Source of the DNA: Mimachlamys varia
Taxonomy: Eukaryota > Mollusca > Bivalvia > Pectinida > Pectinidae
Direction of reading: 5' to 3'
Length of the DNA stretch: 64,000 nt
Assembly: GCA_947623455.1 (NCBI GenBank)
Contig: OX392530.1
Coordinates: forward strand, 4,439,501-4,503,500
Below the pieces are notes generated by a model. That model had not been told where the DNA came from and ran no database searches. It saw nothing but the letters and a program-made list of their open reading frames with translations. The translations under genes and the position numbers were made by a program. This document shows, one piece after another, positions 46,261-55,480 of this stretch (position 1 is the stretch's first letter; the number at the start of each line of letters is the position of its first letter).

Positions 46261-47949
46261 AATTTTAGGCTGATTTGATGTGCACGTGCTTTCTCTCACT
46301 GTCGTGGTTTCCGAAATGTGTGTACATTGTTAACGTGCAAACAAACGATGGAAAACATTCACAAGTTTTATTCTCATCGCATTCGGGTTATAGTATAAAC
46401 AAATTAGAGGTGTGAAAGATTAATATCGGCTCATTTGTGTACCTGGTGAGAAATGGCGATGACTTCTTACACTTTAATTTTAAACTTTCTGGAAACCCTA
46501 TTTCTCCTTTTACTGATTTGAAAAATCTCAGATAAACGTGTAAACGATTTGATCTGTTTAAAACGTGAACTCGTTTTAATTAATTTTGAGTTGGAATCGA
46601 TGTTTTGCTTACATTTCGGAAAGTTTCTTCTTAATTTATTTATTGGTGGCAGAAGGTAAGCATCAATCTGGCCAGCGATGAACATGAGAGCAGGTGATAA
46701 TAGGTTTTGTGAGAGATTACCGTGGATAGGGAAAAAGTACAAAAATGGTAAAGAGATGAACTGGAGAGGAGATTAAATACGAAGAGGGATTAACGGGTGA
46801 TCAGAAAATCTGGTAAAGAAAAAAACACAGTGTGCCAGGAGAAACAGTGAAAGCAGCAATGCAATTGCTGATTTACAAGAGCAGAAGATATGCATGAGCA
46901 AGGTAAGGCACTAATTGATATGCAGGGATACACACTAAACTGTATGAATACATACTCAATTGATATTTAAACATTGGCAACATCGTTCAATGAACACGAT
47001 ATTTGCATAATTAAGTACGCTTATGCATCGCACCAAATGCTGATTGTTAAGCACGTAATCTTTGATAATGTCTTGTGTGATTATTATATATTCTTCGTTT
47101 CGATTTCGAAATAGCTAACAAAATCGAAACTAAAGTGCGAAGTTGGACATTCCTCTGTAGAATGACGAAGACTGCAGGACTTACTTCCCTTGGGATGAAC
47201 ACATATCGATACATCTATTTTGGTACTTACACACTGCAAATGTACGTAGTGTAATGTAATCATGGAATCATCATGTTCATGAAAAAGGTAGAATCCTCCA
47301 AACATTATTTATTTTCAATGACATAAAAATAGGTTTACGTGCCTATTATTTAGGTAGATGCTAAACGATTTTATGATATGCACATGTATAGCATGTTCTT
47401 TCTTTATCACTAAAGACAAAGTGTCATTAATGCAAAATGTTATATATATATGACAAATTAACCGGTTTTTCTACCTCACTAGAGTTTTTCGATTCAAATT
47501 GGTATATATCTATAATAAATTATACACAGCCAATGTTTCTTCGTGTGAATTTTACGTGAATTTGCACAGTTATTTTCAAGTGAAATCCACATCAATTTTG
47601 TTCACCTGAAATTCCCTTTTCAGCACATTTCGCGTGAAATTCAAGGAAAATTTGCATGTGAATTTCACGGGAAATTTTCATGTGAATTTCACGTGAATTA
47701 CGAATATTCCGTGAAATTCTCGTGACGACATTTTGCCTGTGTAGACTAATTTTCTATCTCACAATATCAACAATTCAAAACTATATAATATGTACTCCCT
47801 ATATCACAATACTCTTAAATATAATATTACATTCATTTCTATCTCGCATTTTTATCAGTTCAAAATAGTATATATAAATAATATTATTTAAACTTCTATC
47901 TCACAATACTATCAGTATTCAATACAAAATTACATTCTATGTCAATAAC
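46261..47949. other. No gene recognised
   Basis: AT-rich. A locally repeated GTGAATTTCACGTGAATT motif, partly palindromic, occurs several times at about 47540-47720 (for example CATGTGAATTTCACGGG, CATGTGAATTTCACGTG). No exons recognised. Confidence 0.45.
47540..47722. repeat. Repeated CGTGAATTTCACG-like palindromes
   Basis: About eight short blocks of the form GTGAATTT or AAATTCAC lie head to head (GTGTGAATTTTACGTGAATT, CGCGTGAAATTCAAGG, GTGAATTTCACGGGAAATTT). The arrangement can form many alternative hairpins. Origin unknown. Confidence 0.5.
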
Positions 47950-48232
47950 CAAATTGTACAGGTACAGATAAAGTGTGTACGACGTACAGGTACACATACA
48001 GTACACTCCACGCACAGGTACACATACAGTGTACACCACGTACAGGTATACATACAGTGTTCTCCACGTACAGGTACACATACAGTGTACAACACGTACA
48101 GGTACACATACAGTACACTCCACGTACAGGTACATGTACCAATACAGTGTACACCGCATACAGCTACACATACAGTGTACTCGCATACAGCTTAACATAC
48201 AGTGTACTCCACGTACAGGTACATGCACGTCT
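47950..48232. repeat. 28 bp minisatellite array A
   Basis: About ten copies of CACGTACAGGTACACATACA plus GTGTACAC, variously changed (GTACTC in place of GTACAC; one copy extended by GTACATGTACCAATACA). The unit lacks stop codons in most frames and 28 is not a multiple of 3, so long open frames arise on both strands without being genes. Confidence 0.92.
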
Positions 48233-48236
48233 GTTT

Positions 48237-48324
48237 TAAAATAGCCGCGCGTCGCGAGATCACGCGAGAATTTCTTTCTAATCCAGCTATTTTTGATCAC
48301 GTGACGTGAGGCGGCGGCCATTTT
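48237..48324. promoter_or_regulatory. CpG-rich inverted-repeat island between arrays
   Basis: A CpG-rich block bounded by AAAATAGCCGCGCG (48237-48250) and GCGGCGGCCATTTT (48311-48324), which are imperfect inverted repeats. It contains CACGTG at 48298-48303 overlapping a TGACGTG. On the minus strand it gives AAAATGGCCGCCGCC, resembling a YY1-type promoter/start motif. It may be a small MITE or a promoter; I cannot decide which. Confidence 0.4.
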
Positions 48325-48491
48325 CAACAGATTTCAGGAAACTGGTAATATTTTAGAAATGGATGACGACAGTTAGTTTACGACCTCCTGTGACTTAATT
48401 AAATGTGTAGGTTAGTAGAAAAAATCTGTCCTTTCCGTTGATACTTAATTTACATGTGATCGGAAATGTTTCATATTATAAAACACGGCTT

Positions 48492-48610
48492 AAAAGGCGA
48501 CCCGTGCACGGGTCGGTAAAATTTCCACTTTTTTACAAAGGAGGAATTCTGACTCTCGCACCCGCCTGTCGTCCAAATATTTAGCGGGTCAGAGAGTCAG
48601 AACCCTTCAT
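48492..48610 (-). repeat. Dispersed short repeat, copy 2 (pair with 3793-3911)
   Basis: Contains the perfect palindrome GACCCGTGCACGGGTC at 48499-48514. It also contains an inverted pair, CTGACTCTCGCACCCGC and GCGGGTCAGAGAGTCAG, at about 48551-48602. The reverse complement matches 3793-3911. It lies between the two 28 bp arrays. Confidence 0.65.
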
Positions 48611-48614
48611 ACTA

Positions 48615-49035
48615 ATATACAATGTACATCACGTACAGGTATACATACAGTGTGCACCAGGTTCAGGTACACATAAAGTGTACTCCACGTACAGGTACAC
48701 ATACAGTGTACACCAGGTACAGGTACACATACAGTGTACTCCACGTACAAGTATACATACAGTGCACACCACGTACAGGTACACATACATTGTACACCGC
48801 GTACAGGTACACATACAGTGTACACCACGTACAGGTACACATACAGTGTACTCCACGTACAGGTACACATACAGTGTACACCACGTACAGGTACACATAC
48901 AGTGTACACCACGTACAGGTACACATACAGTGTACTCCACGTACATGTACACATACAGTGTACTCCACGTACAGCTACACAAACAGTGTACTCCACGTAC
49001 AGGTACACATACAGTATACTCCACGTGCAGGTCAT
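48615..49035. repeat. 28 bp minisatellite array B
   Basis: About 15 copies of the same 28 bp unit as array A, in the same orientation, with exact 28 bp spacing through the middle (for example 48801 and 48829). The two arrays are separated by about 380 bp of unrelated sequence. Confidence 0.95.
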
Positions 49036-49408
49036 CACACTGATTTTTCAACGTCTTGTACATTATTATACTCATTCGTAGTATACATATTACAGATTTG
49101 TTAGATGATTGCAACATGTATCTGAAAACTTGTTATCGCAATGGGGAAGTGGGATGATTCCACGTAGAATAGCATCCACAAAATGAATAAAACCAGCCAC
49201 ATCATTGAGATAGTTCTCATTTAACAACGGAAGTTAACAGAACATGACCCCTGACACCAATATAAGTAAGCAGCAATCTGCTTAAACATTAAAAGTCACC
49301 ATAAGACATTAGTTTTATTATTATTATCGTCCTTAATTTTCTGCTTGTGGAAAATGGGGAGAAGAAAATCCCGTACCCCAAACCTAACCATGGTACCACA
49401 CATCGATA
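49036..49408. other. No gene recognised
   Basis: Spacer between minisatellite and TIR element; nothing supportable. Confidence 0.5.
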
Positions 49409-49818
49409 TACCGTATAACGGGAAATTTTAGCGGGGCTTTAGTGTTGCTTTTAGGCGGGTCCGTATAAAGATCGCCAAAATTTAACCCGTCAAATTTTAA
49501 CATCGTCAATTAAAAAGACGCGAAAATTTAGTTTTCAGCAACAGTTTCCGTTCCGACCGTCATTTATCTTCGATAACTCCTGTTGTTCCGATAACTCCCG
49601 AGAGTAACGAGTGGTGTGTATTGTTGGACATGGATAGGATGTATTGATATAACATAATTATCTATATACACCGGTAGGTAATATATATGCTCAACGCCAA
49701 ATTAAAACCCTAGATATCAGGGATGAGGCCAAATCTTAACTAGCCAAAATGAAACTTTCAGTTTTTTATGACCAAATCACCAAATTTTATGACCGCTAAA
49801 ATATCCCGCTATACGGTA
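49409..49818. mobile_element. Tc1/mariner-like MITE, TA ends
   Basis: A 410 bp element. Its left end TACCGTATAACGGGAAATTT plus TAGCGG matches the minus-strand right end TACCGTATAGCGGGATATTT plus TAGCGG. Both ends carry TA. Non-coding. It sits about 420 bp upstream of the VWA gene. Confidence 0.82.
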
Positions 49819-50113
49819 ACATTATGCGCTAATAACTGACATCATCTGATTCTACGTATCATAGTCGCGGATCAACAATGGATATTATATAACCAAATGA
49901 TAACGCTTATATAAGTATGTTACTGTACCTTGTACATGTACATTGTATGTGTATATCGCATACCTGGGTAATAATGAGACTACACTGCCTCGTTCTCACA
50001 GACTACCGCTACCCGAGTCAATACACATGTACGTATACTCTAGTTACATACATTTGTAGTGCTCAATCGACCGATTGTTGATAGCTACCCTACCATAGCC
50101 GGGTCACAAATAT

Positions 50114-50145
50114 CTAAATATAAACGTGTGTTGACGTCGTGTGTG
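50114..50145 (+). promoter_or_regulatory. Candidate core promoter of VWA gene
   Basis: CTAAATATAAACG at about 50114-50126 resembles a TATA box, and GTTGACGTCGTG follows at about 50131. It lies about 120 bp upstream of the start codon. This is a motif match only; no transcription start is known. Confidence 0.35.
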
Positions 50146-50240
50146 TAGCTGTCCGATACCCTGTTAAGTATGGGTAGTATCACCTGCTTGAAGAGAAACA
50201 AATGAGATAGTCAAGCTCAAACAATTGTACGTTTAAGAGT

Positions 50241-51401
50241 ATGGCATCGAGTGTACAACAAGTGGAAGTTAATCGTGCAGGGCCTTCCCTGATCAACCAT
50301 GACAGTTCAGTCCTTGATCTCGTCTTCGCCCTCGACTGTACTGCCAGTATGGGTAGTTACATTGGGACGGCCCGCAGGAATATACGGACCATTGTTGAGA
50401 GGATCGTATCGTCTGAGAAGAGTGATGTACGCCTGGCCCTGGTGGAGTACAGAGACCATCCACCACAGGATGACACGTTTGTGACTCGCCCTCACGACTT
50501 CAGCACCTCCGTGTCCACCATGAGAAAATGGCTGGAGGGGTGTAATGCACAGGGAGGGGGAGATATCCCCGAGGCTGTAACTGACGCTCTGAATGAAGTA
50601 CTCAAACTTTCGTGGAGGGAGAATTCTACAAAGATATGTGTGTTGATATCGGATGCTCCGCCACACGGTCTGCACTCTGTAGGGGACACGTTCCCAAACG
50701 GATGTCCAGCAGGGCTCGACCCGATGTTCATTGTCCGACAAATGGCCGAAAAGGGAATTACGTTATACTGTGTTGGCTGTGAACCTGCAATCGTTCCTTA
50801 TAAGGAATTCTTTACGGCCATTGCATTTCTGACCGGTGGACAATACGTACCCCTTCTTGGAGCCAAAGCACTTACTCAGATAATCATAGGCGGCGCCCAG
50901 GAAGAAATTTCTCTGGATAGATGGATGGCCGAGGTTGATCGAGAAGTCCAAGAAGAAATGAAAAATGGGCGTGAAGTGAACGAGGAAAACATTTCAAAGA
51001 AGATTACAGCGACGTTAAAATCGAAAGGAGCAAAGAGTAAAACGTTGATGCGAAATAGCTTCGCTCTAAAGGCAGCGTCTGCGTTCTCCATGGTATTATC
51101 CAAATGTAAAAGTATGATGCAACTGAAAGGAAAATTTAAGCTTGCGGAGTTACCTTCATCCGTTGGTTGTAAAGCGAGGAAAATGTGTAAGGGGAAAAAG
51201 GGTAAAACGGCGACGAAGGGTATCAAACGTAAAAAGTGTGCCCCGGTAAAAAGAGGAAGAACACGAAAAACATCAAAGGTTACAGTAGCTGATGAAGAGG
51301 AGGAGGAGAGCGAGGAATTTAACGCCGTGGAGAGCACTATATCTCAATCACAGGTTTTAAGAATGGTGAGAAAATCGAAGGCGAGGATCATGAAAAAGTG
51401 A
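50241..51401 (+). CDS. VWA domain protein, vwkA-like, basic C-terminal tail
   Basis: A 386-residue protein in one uninterrupted frame with ATG at 50241 (GAGTATGGCATC). A VWA fold covers about residues 24-215. Its metal-ion-dependent adhesion site has DCTASM (32-37, the DxSxS position with Thr in place of the first Ser) and GGGDIPEAV (105-113), and the strand CVLISDAPPHG (133-143) follows. This pattern is typical of the VWA domain of alpha-kinase vwkA-type proteins and their kinase-less animal relatives. No alpha-kinase domain follows. A helical, charged segment (about 220-285) leads to a Lys/Arg-rich tail (about 308-347, KGKKGKTATKG, IKRKK, RGRTRKTSK), an acidic run DEEEEESEE and a basic end. 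The tail suggests nuclear targeting or binding to nucleic acid or chromatin, which is inference. Lack of introns could mean a retrocopy or a naturally single-exon gene. There is no signal peptide. Overall family assignment is firm; role unknown. Confidence 0.9.
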   Translation: MASSVQQVEVNRAGPSLINHDSSVLDLVFALDCTASMGSYIGTARRNIRTIVERIVSSEKSDVRLALVEYRDHPPQDDTFVTRPHDFSTSVSTMRKWLEGCNAQGGGDIPEAVTDALNEVLKLSWRENSTKICVLISDAPPHGLHSVGDTFPNGCPAGLDPMFIVRQMAEKGITLYCVGCEPAIVPYKEFFTAIAFLTGGQYVPLLGAKALTQIIIGGAQEEISLDRWMAEVDREVQEEMKNGREVNEENISKKITATLKSKGAKSKTLMRNSFALKAASAFSMVLSKCKSMMQLKGKFKLAELPSSVGCKARKMCKGKKGKTATKGIKRKKCAPVKRGRTRKTSKVTVADEEEEESEEFNAVESTISQSQVLRMVRKSKARIMKK

Positions 51402-52469
51402 CTGGGTAACGCTGTGTTAAATTCGACATGAGTTATAATTTTGGAAGCCCATTGTTTCAGTGACATATCTGCACTCTAGTGTTGATGAATTGGAATAAGT
51501 TACGATATTTACATTTGCTCTGCATCCTGGCTTTGTAATATATTGCGGAAGCGAATGATGTTATGAGATCATAGCTCACTGTTACCTTTGCTAACGTAAC
51601 GTCATCAATTTCAGAGTTGTTAACATTTTATTGTCGGTTCAAAAAATGTAAGAATAACAAAATTATCAACCAAAATTACTCTATTGAAACGAAATATGAT
51701 TAATGAATATTTCAGCAAATATTGTTATGGTCCTACTATATAACACATCTCTATTGTTGACAATCTTACCAGTCTTTATTTAGCTCGCCAGCAGTAGCAC
51801 TAATATAATTGCCTTAAGCTTTCATTGCTTAATCAAGTTTTTGTTTCCTATGGGCTTCGTTTGATTTATGTTATCAACATTGAGAACTTGTTCGCATATT
51901 TATTGAAAACAGCGAATGTTTCACAATGCTTACCCAATGAAGTCATGGACTGTTTTGAATTCAAGTAGTGCAAAATGGTTAAATCCACGTTAATGTTTTG
52001 TACTCTCACGTTTTGAATTACCTTTTAATGGCGGTCAACGAACCCTAGTCCTAACGCTGACTCGTACAATGGTCAACTTTGTTTGTGAGTTATAAAATCT
52101 AAAAGGATTGGACCTGGTTGACGAAATATTGCAATATATAATAGACATTTGTATCTTTATAGATAATTATCAGTTTCCAATATCTATTCACAAATTCTGT
52201 TGTTGACATACCCGACAGTTGTTGCTATCTAATCACTGAAAAGTCAGAGAACATGATAACGGCACTTTCCTGGGTCGGTATCGTAACACAACATCGTCAG
52301 ATTCATGTAGCATTGTATGAGAACACTCTCCCTTATTCGTCAGTATTCCCTCTTTAAGCGTTGCATTGAAACGGTCCTTTCGTATGTGCATGTATTTTTT
52401 TTTTTTTTATAAAATTTGCACAATAAGCATGTGAGTTGTAAATTTATATTGTTTTTCATTTGATTGTTT
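51402..52469. other. VWA gene 3' flank; one dispersed repeat
   Basis: No clear AATAAA was seen just after the stop. The segment 51508-51630 matches 30655-30775. Otherwise nothing supportable. Confidence 0.45.
51508..51630 (+). repeat. Dispersed repeat, copy 2
   Basis: ACATTTGCTCTGCATCCTGG, GCGGAAGCGAATGATGTTAT and AACGTAACGTCATCAATTTC match the 30.7 kb copy. It lies just downstream of the VWA gene. Confidence 0.45.
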
Positions 52470-52549
52470 GTTATTAAAAGTGTTTTACGCACTTGACCCT
52501 TCTACTTCTACATTAGTTTAGAAATTTAGGATTCCTATCTTTTGGCTTA

Positions 52550-52593
52550 GCATCACTGAAGAGTCCTACGAGGACGAAACAGCTGTATGATGC
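52550..52593 (+). ncRNA. Type I hammerhead ribozyme, copy 1 (intact)
   Basis: A self-cleaving RNA. Stem I GCATCA (52550-52555) pairs with TGATGC (52588-52593). Conserved box CTGAAGA is at 52556-52562. Stem II is GTCC-TACGA-GGAC (52563-52575). Box GAAA is at 52576-52579. A minimal stem III comes from ACAGCTGT, and the GTA triplet puts cleavage after 52587. All core positions are present. Very short stem III is typical of PLE and metazoan retrozyme hammerheads, which are thought to work best as dimers. Confidence 0.88.
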
Positions 52594-52861
52594 AGTTTAA
52601 TTCATTTTTTCGGCATACTGTATATATTACTAAATTTAAGAGGTGCAGCATATGTGTGCGTTACATGATCTTTATGATAGGGGTGGCAGACTCTGCTGGT
52701 GGATTTTTTAGTCCCCTAGGTTTGCTGGAGCCTCCATAGCCACAGTTAATCTCATTTGAGTAGTGGCACGGTACTTAATATACACATTTTCGTAGTAAAC
52801 GCACCTGACCATTCTGCTTCTACATTAGTTCAGAAATTTTGGATTCCTACCTTTTGGCCCT

Positions 52862-52906
52862 ACCATCACTAAAGAGTCCTAAGGGGACGAAACAGCTGTA
52901 TGATGC
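52862..52906 (+). ncRNA. Hammerhead ribozyme, copy 2 (core mutated)
   Basis: Stem II GTCC-TAAGG-GGAC, GAAA and GTA are intact. The first box reads CTAAAGA (the conserved G is A), and stem I has ACCATCA against TGATGC with one mismatch. The core change predicts loss of cleavage, so only the outer heads may be active. Confidence 0.8.
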
Positions 52907-53240
52907 AGTTTAATTCATTTTTTCGGCATACTGTATCTATTACTAATTTAAGAGGTGCAGCATATGTGTGTGTAACATCATCTTTATGATAGAGGGTGGC
53001 AGACTCTGCTAGTGGATTTTTTAGTCCCCGAGGTTTGCTGGAGCCTCCATATCCACAGTTAATCTCATTTGAGTAGTGGCACGGTACTTAATATACACAT
53101 TTTCGTAGTACACTATTTGAAATTATACAGAACTAGTTTAATCTTACTTCTAAATTAATAAATTAAAGGAGTTTTACGTACCTGACCTGTCTGCTTCTAC
53201 ATTAGTTTAGAAATTTTGTATTCCTACCTTTTGGCCCCTA

Positions 53241-53287
53241 GCATCACTGAAGAGTCCTAGGAGGACGAAACAGCTGTATGATTGCAG
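53241..53287 (+). ncRNA. Type I hammerhead ribozyme, copy 3
   Basis: GCATCA (53241-53246), CTGAAGA (53247-53253), stem II GTCC-TAGGA-GGAC, GAAA (53267-53270), ACAGCTGT and cleavage after 53278. The distal stem I strand is TGATTGC with one inserted T, giving a bulge. The core is complete, so it is probably still active. Confidence 0.85.
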
Positions 53288-53370
53288 TTTAATTCATTTT
53301 TTTCGGCATACCGCGTCTATTACTAAATTTAAGAGGTGCAGCATATGTGTGTGTTACGTCAACCTTATCA

Positions 53371-53711
53371 AACATTAGCCCGCTTTATCAAGAACGGAAG
53401 TAAACAATATACAACTAAATGTGACAAACGAATTGGAGGTGGTCTGGGGTTTCCGGATTTGTGATTTATTCTTTATTCTCTTTTTGACTAGTATTACAGG
53501 TAAATTTATAAACGACATCTGATTTGCATACTGTGATAGCCTAATGTTTTTTGAGTTTTTTTTTTAATATTGTTCTGAAATAAAATAATCTACACATGGA
53601 CTTTGTTCTGTCATTTTATACATGTTTCTCATCACGGCCCTGTCCTGGATAGTCGTTATATTATCTTTTGCCAGGGTATGTCACCTTCATAGTGTGGGTA
53701 CATTAAGCTTT
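53371..53711. other. No gene recognised
   Basis: Spacer between retrozyme array and minisatellite; nothing supportable. Confidence 0.5.
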
Positions 53712-54172
53712 GTAATGTTCTTTGGCTCTAGATCTATCGAAAAACAAAGGGGTCCATGGGCCCGTATACTCCTCACCTTTGGCTCTAAATCTATAAAAAC
53801 CAAAGGGGTCTATATATGGGCCCGTAGACGCCTGGCTTTTGGCTCTATATCTATAACAAATCAAACGGGGTATGTGGGCCAGTAGACGCCTCGCCTATGA
53901 CTATAGATATATAAAAACCAAACGGGGCCTATGGGTGCGTAGACGCCTGGCCTTTGGCTCTATATCTATAACAAATCAAACGGAGTATGTGGGCCAGTAG
54001 ACGCCTCGCCTATGGCTATAGATATATAAAAACCAAACGGGGCCTATGGGTGCTTAGACCCTCGCCTTTTGCTCTAGATCTATAAAAACCAAACGCGGTT
54101 CTGTGGACCAGCAGACCCCTCGCCTTTAGCTCTAGATCTATAATAATCAAACGGGGTCTGTGGGTATGTAGC
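53712..54172. repeat. 57-60 bp minisatellite, 8 units, dimeric order
   Basis: Units begin GCTCTAGATCTATAAAAACC and end near GTAGACGCCTCGCCTTTG. Units 3+4 and 5+6 are nearly identical as pairs (about 115 bp), showing that the array last expanded by a two-unit block. Confidence 0.9.
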
Positions 54173-54177
54173 CCGTT

Positions 54178-54935
54178 TTAACCCAGAGATAACTTATGAC
54201 AAGCTATCTATCAAATCTTTTTTACCCCTCAGTAGGTGATAACAATCCATATGTTTTTTGAAATAAGGAAAACTTAAGGATTCCAAATTATCGACTTTCT
54301 GCAACACACAAATCTTTCTTACTTCTACATTAAGTAACTGGAACTCTTTAGAGAATGATATCAAATCCCTTCCTCTCCCATCTTTTACACTAGCTCTCTC
54401 CCAAAAGTCAACCCTGCTTAATAGTTATGGGGAAAGAAAATTAAATAGTATACATGCTAGACTAAGACACCATTGTAGCTCTCTTAAAGATGATCACTTT
54501 CATGTTAATCTAGTTCAAGACTCCCAATGTTTACATTGTGGGCATTTTTGTGAAAATGTATACCATTTCCTTTTTGAGGGTCAATGTTTTCCCACTTCCC
54601 GTTCAGAAATGTTTAAAGCATTAAATCACTTGAATGTAGAAATTAATTTTAAATTGCTACTTTTTGGTAATGAAGACTTGGCTTTGGATGTTAATTATTA
54701 TGTGTTTGAACATGTGCAGGTTTTCATCAAATCCAACAAAAGATTTTAAACATTCAATTTATGTCTATCTCTATATCACTTATTATGTAAAATTGACTTA
54801 TTTCAACTTTGAAATTGTAAATGTCTATTTCATCATTTGTGTAAATATTGTTTGTTGATAGGAAAGGGCTTCATAATTTGTTATGACTTGTGCCTAATCC
54901 TTTGGCCTATTTTTGACAATAAATATGTTTAACGT
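54178..54935 (+). pseudogene. LINE (non-LTR retrotransposon) RT 3' end
   Basis: No ATG is present because only the C-terminus survives. The first frame has NLRIPNYRLSATHKSF (about 54268-54316), preceded by a stop at about 54258. A one-base shift follows, and the frame 54306-54749 reads FLTSTLSNWNSLENDIKSLP, GERKLNSIHARLRHHCSSLK, then a Cys-rich CLHCGHFCENVYHFLFEGQC and FKLLLFGNE, ending FIKSNKRF and TAA (54747-54749). The HARLR block followed by a CxxC...H knuckle is typical of the 3' end of many CR1/jockey-like LINE ORF2 proteins. A 3' UTR follows with AATAAA at 54918-54923. Clade not assigned. Confidence 0.75.
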
Positions 54936-55480
54936 CAAGACAATGTATTTAGTAGTCCTCGTTTTCTAGTATGTTAAACACTGCATTAAAGGGCTAAATC
55001 ATCATAATTTGATTTATCAGATCCCTGTTTTCTCTTGTTAAATTATTACGCTCTATCAAGTAATGATGTATGCACTTTATGAGATCGTAAATCCAATGGA
55101 GCATTAACGTAAATTGCGTAAACGCTGTACAATTTACCGACTACTCCGTTAGATTTATGATTTTATAAATAAAACAAAATAAAAAGGCTAACCCTTAGAT
55201 TAACTGTATTTTTCTGTAAATGGTTAATGACTACTATGTTCATTATAGTCGCATCTGCGGACATAAGATTTGAAATCTAAACTTATAAACCTGAGAACGA
55301 TTCAATAAATGTTACAGCATAAAATTTGCATCAGCCGTGGTTAACCCCACTCATGTCTATTTTTGATGACGTCACAAAATGTGTCCCGAACTGGATAATT
55401 TACATAACTCCGCTCACATGTGTTAATGACGTCATACAATTGTGTCTGGATTGCCAAATTTGCATAGCTGTGTCCTTATG
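54936..55480. other. No gene recognised
   Basis: AT-rich; the frame at 55326-55511 overlaps the next TIR element. Nothing supportable. Confidence 0.5.

Larger units (their letters stand above)
52470..53370 (+). mobile_element. Retrozyme-like tandem with three hammerhead heads
   Basis: Three hammerhead-bearing units in direct tandem. Cleavage is predicted after 52587, 52900 and 53278, giving monomers of 313 and 378 bp. The body contains TCTACATTAGTTTAGAAATT, GGATTCCTACCTTTTGGCC, the ribozyme, GCAGTTTAATTCATTTTTTC, GGCATACTGTATCTATTAC, GAGGTGCAGCATATGTGTG, GTGGCAGACTCTGCTNGTGG, CCATAGCCACAGTTAATC and ACATTTTCGTAGTA. The first monomer lacks about 65 bp present before the third head (CACTATTTGAAATTATACAG onward). 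There is no coding capacity. The known biology of metazoan retrozymes (tandem monomers, type I hammerheads, small circular RNAs) fits; mobility here is inferred. Confidence 0.85.

Noticed and set aside
47896..48327. Minus-strand 143-codon frame starting near MAAASRHVIKN
   Set aside because: Only about 30 codons lie outside the array; the rest is repeat translation. The start motif is reported as a regulatory-type observation instead.
47950..49035. Regular repeats resembling a CRISPR array
   Set aside because: Units are contiguous without unique spacers, no cas genes are present, and the context is eukaryotic.
48607..49117. Long open frames on both strands through the 28 bp array (up to 162 codons)
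   Set aside because: The unit lacks stop codons and its length is not a multiple of 3, so frames stay open on both strands. There is no start context, domain or codon bias.
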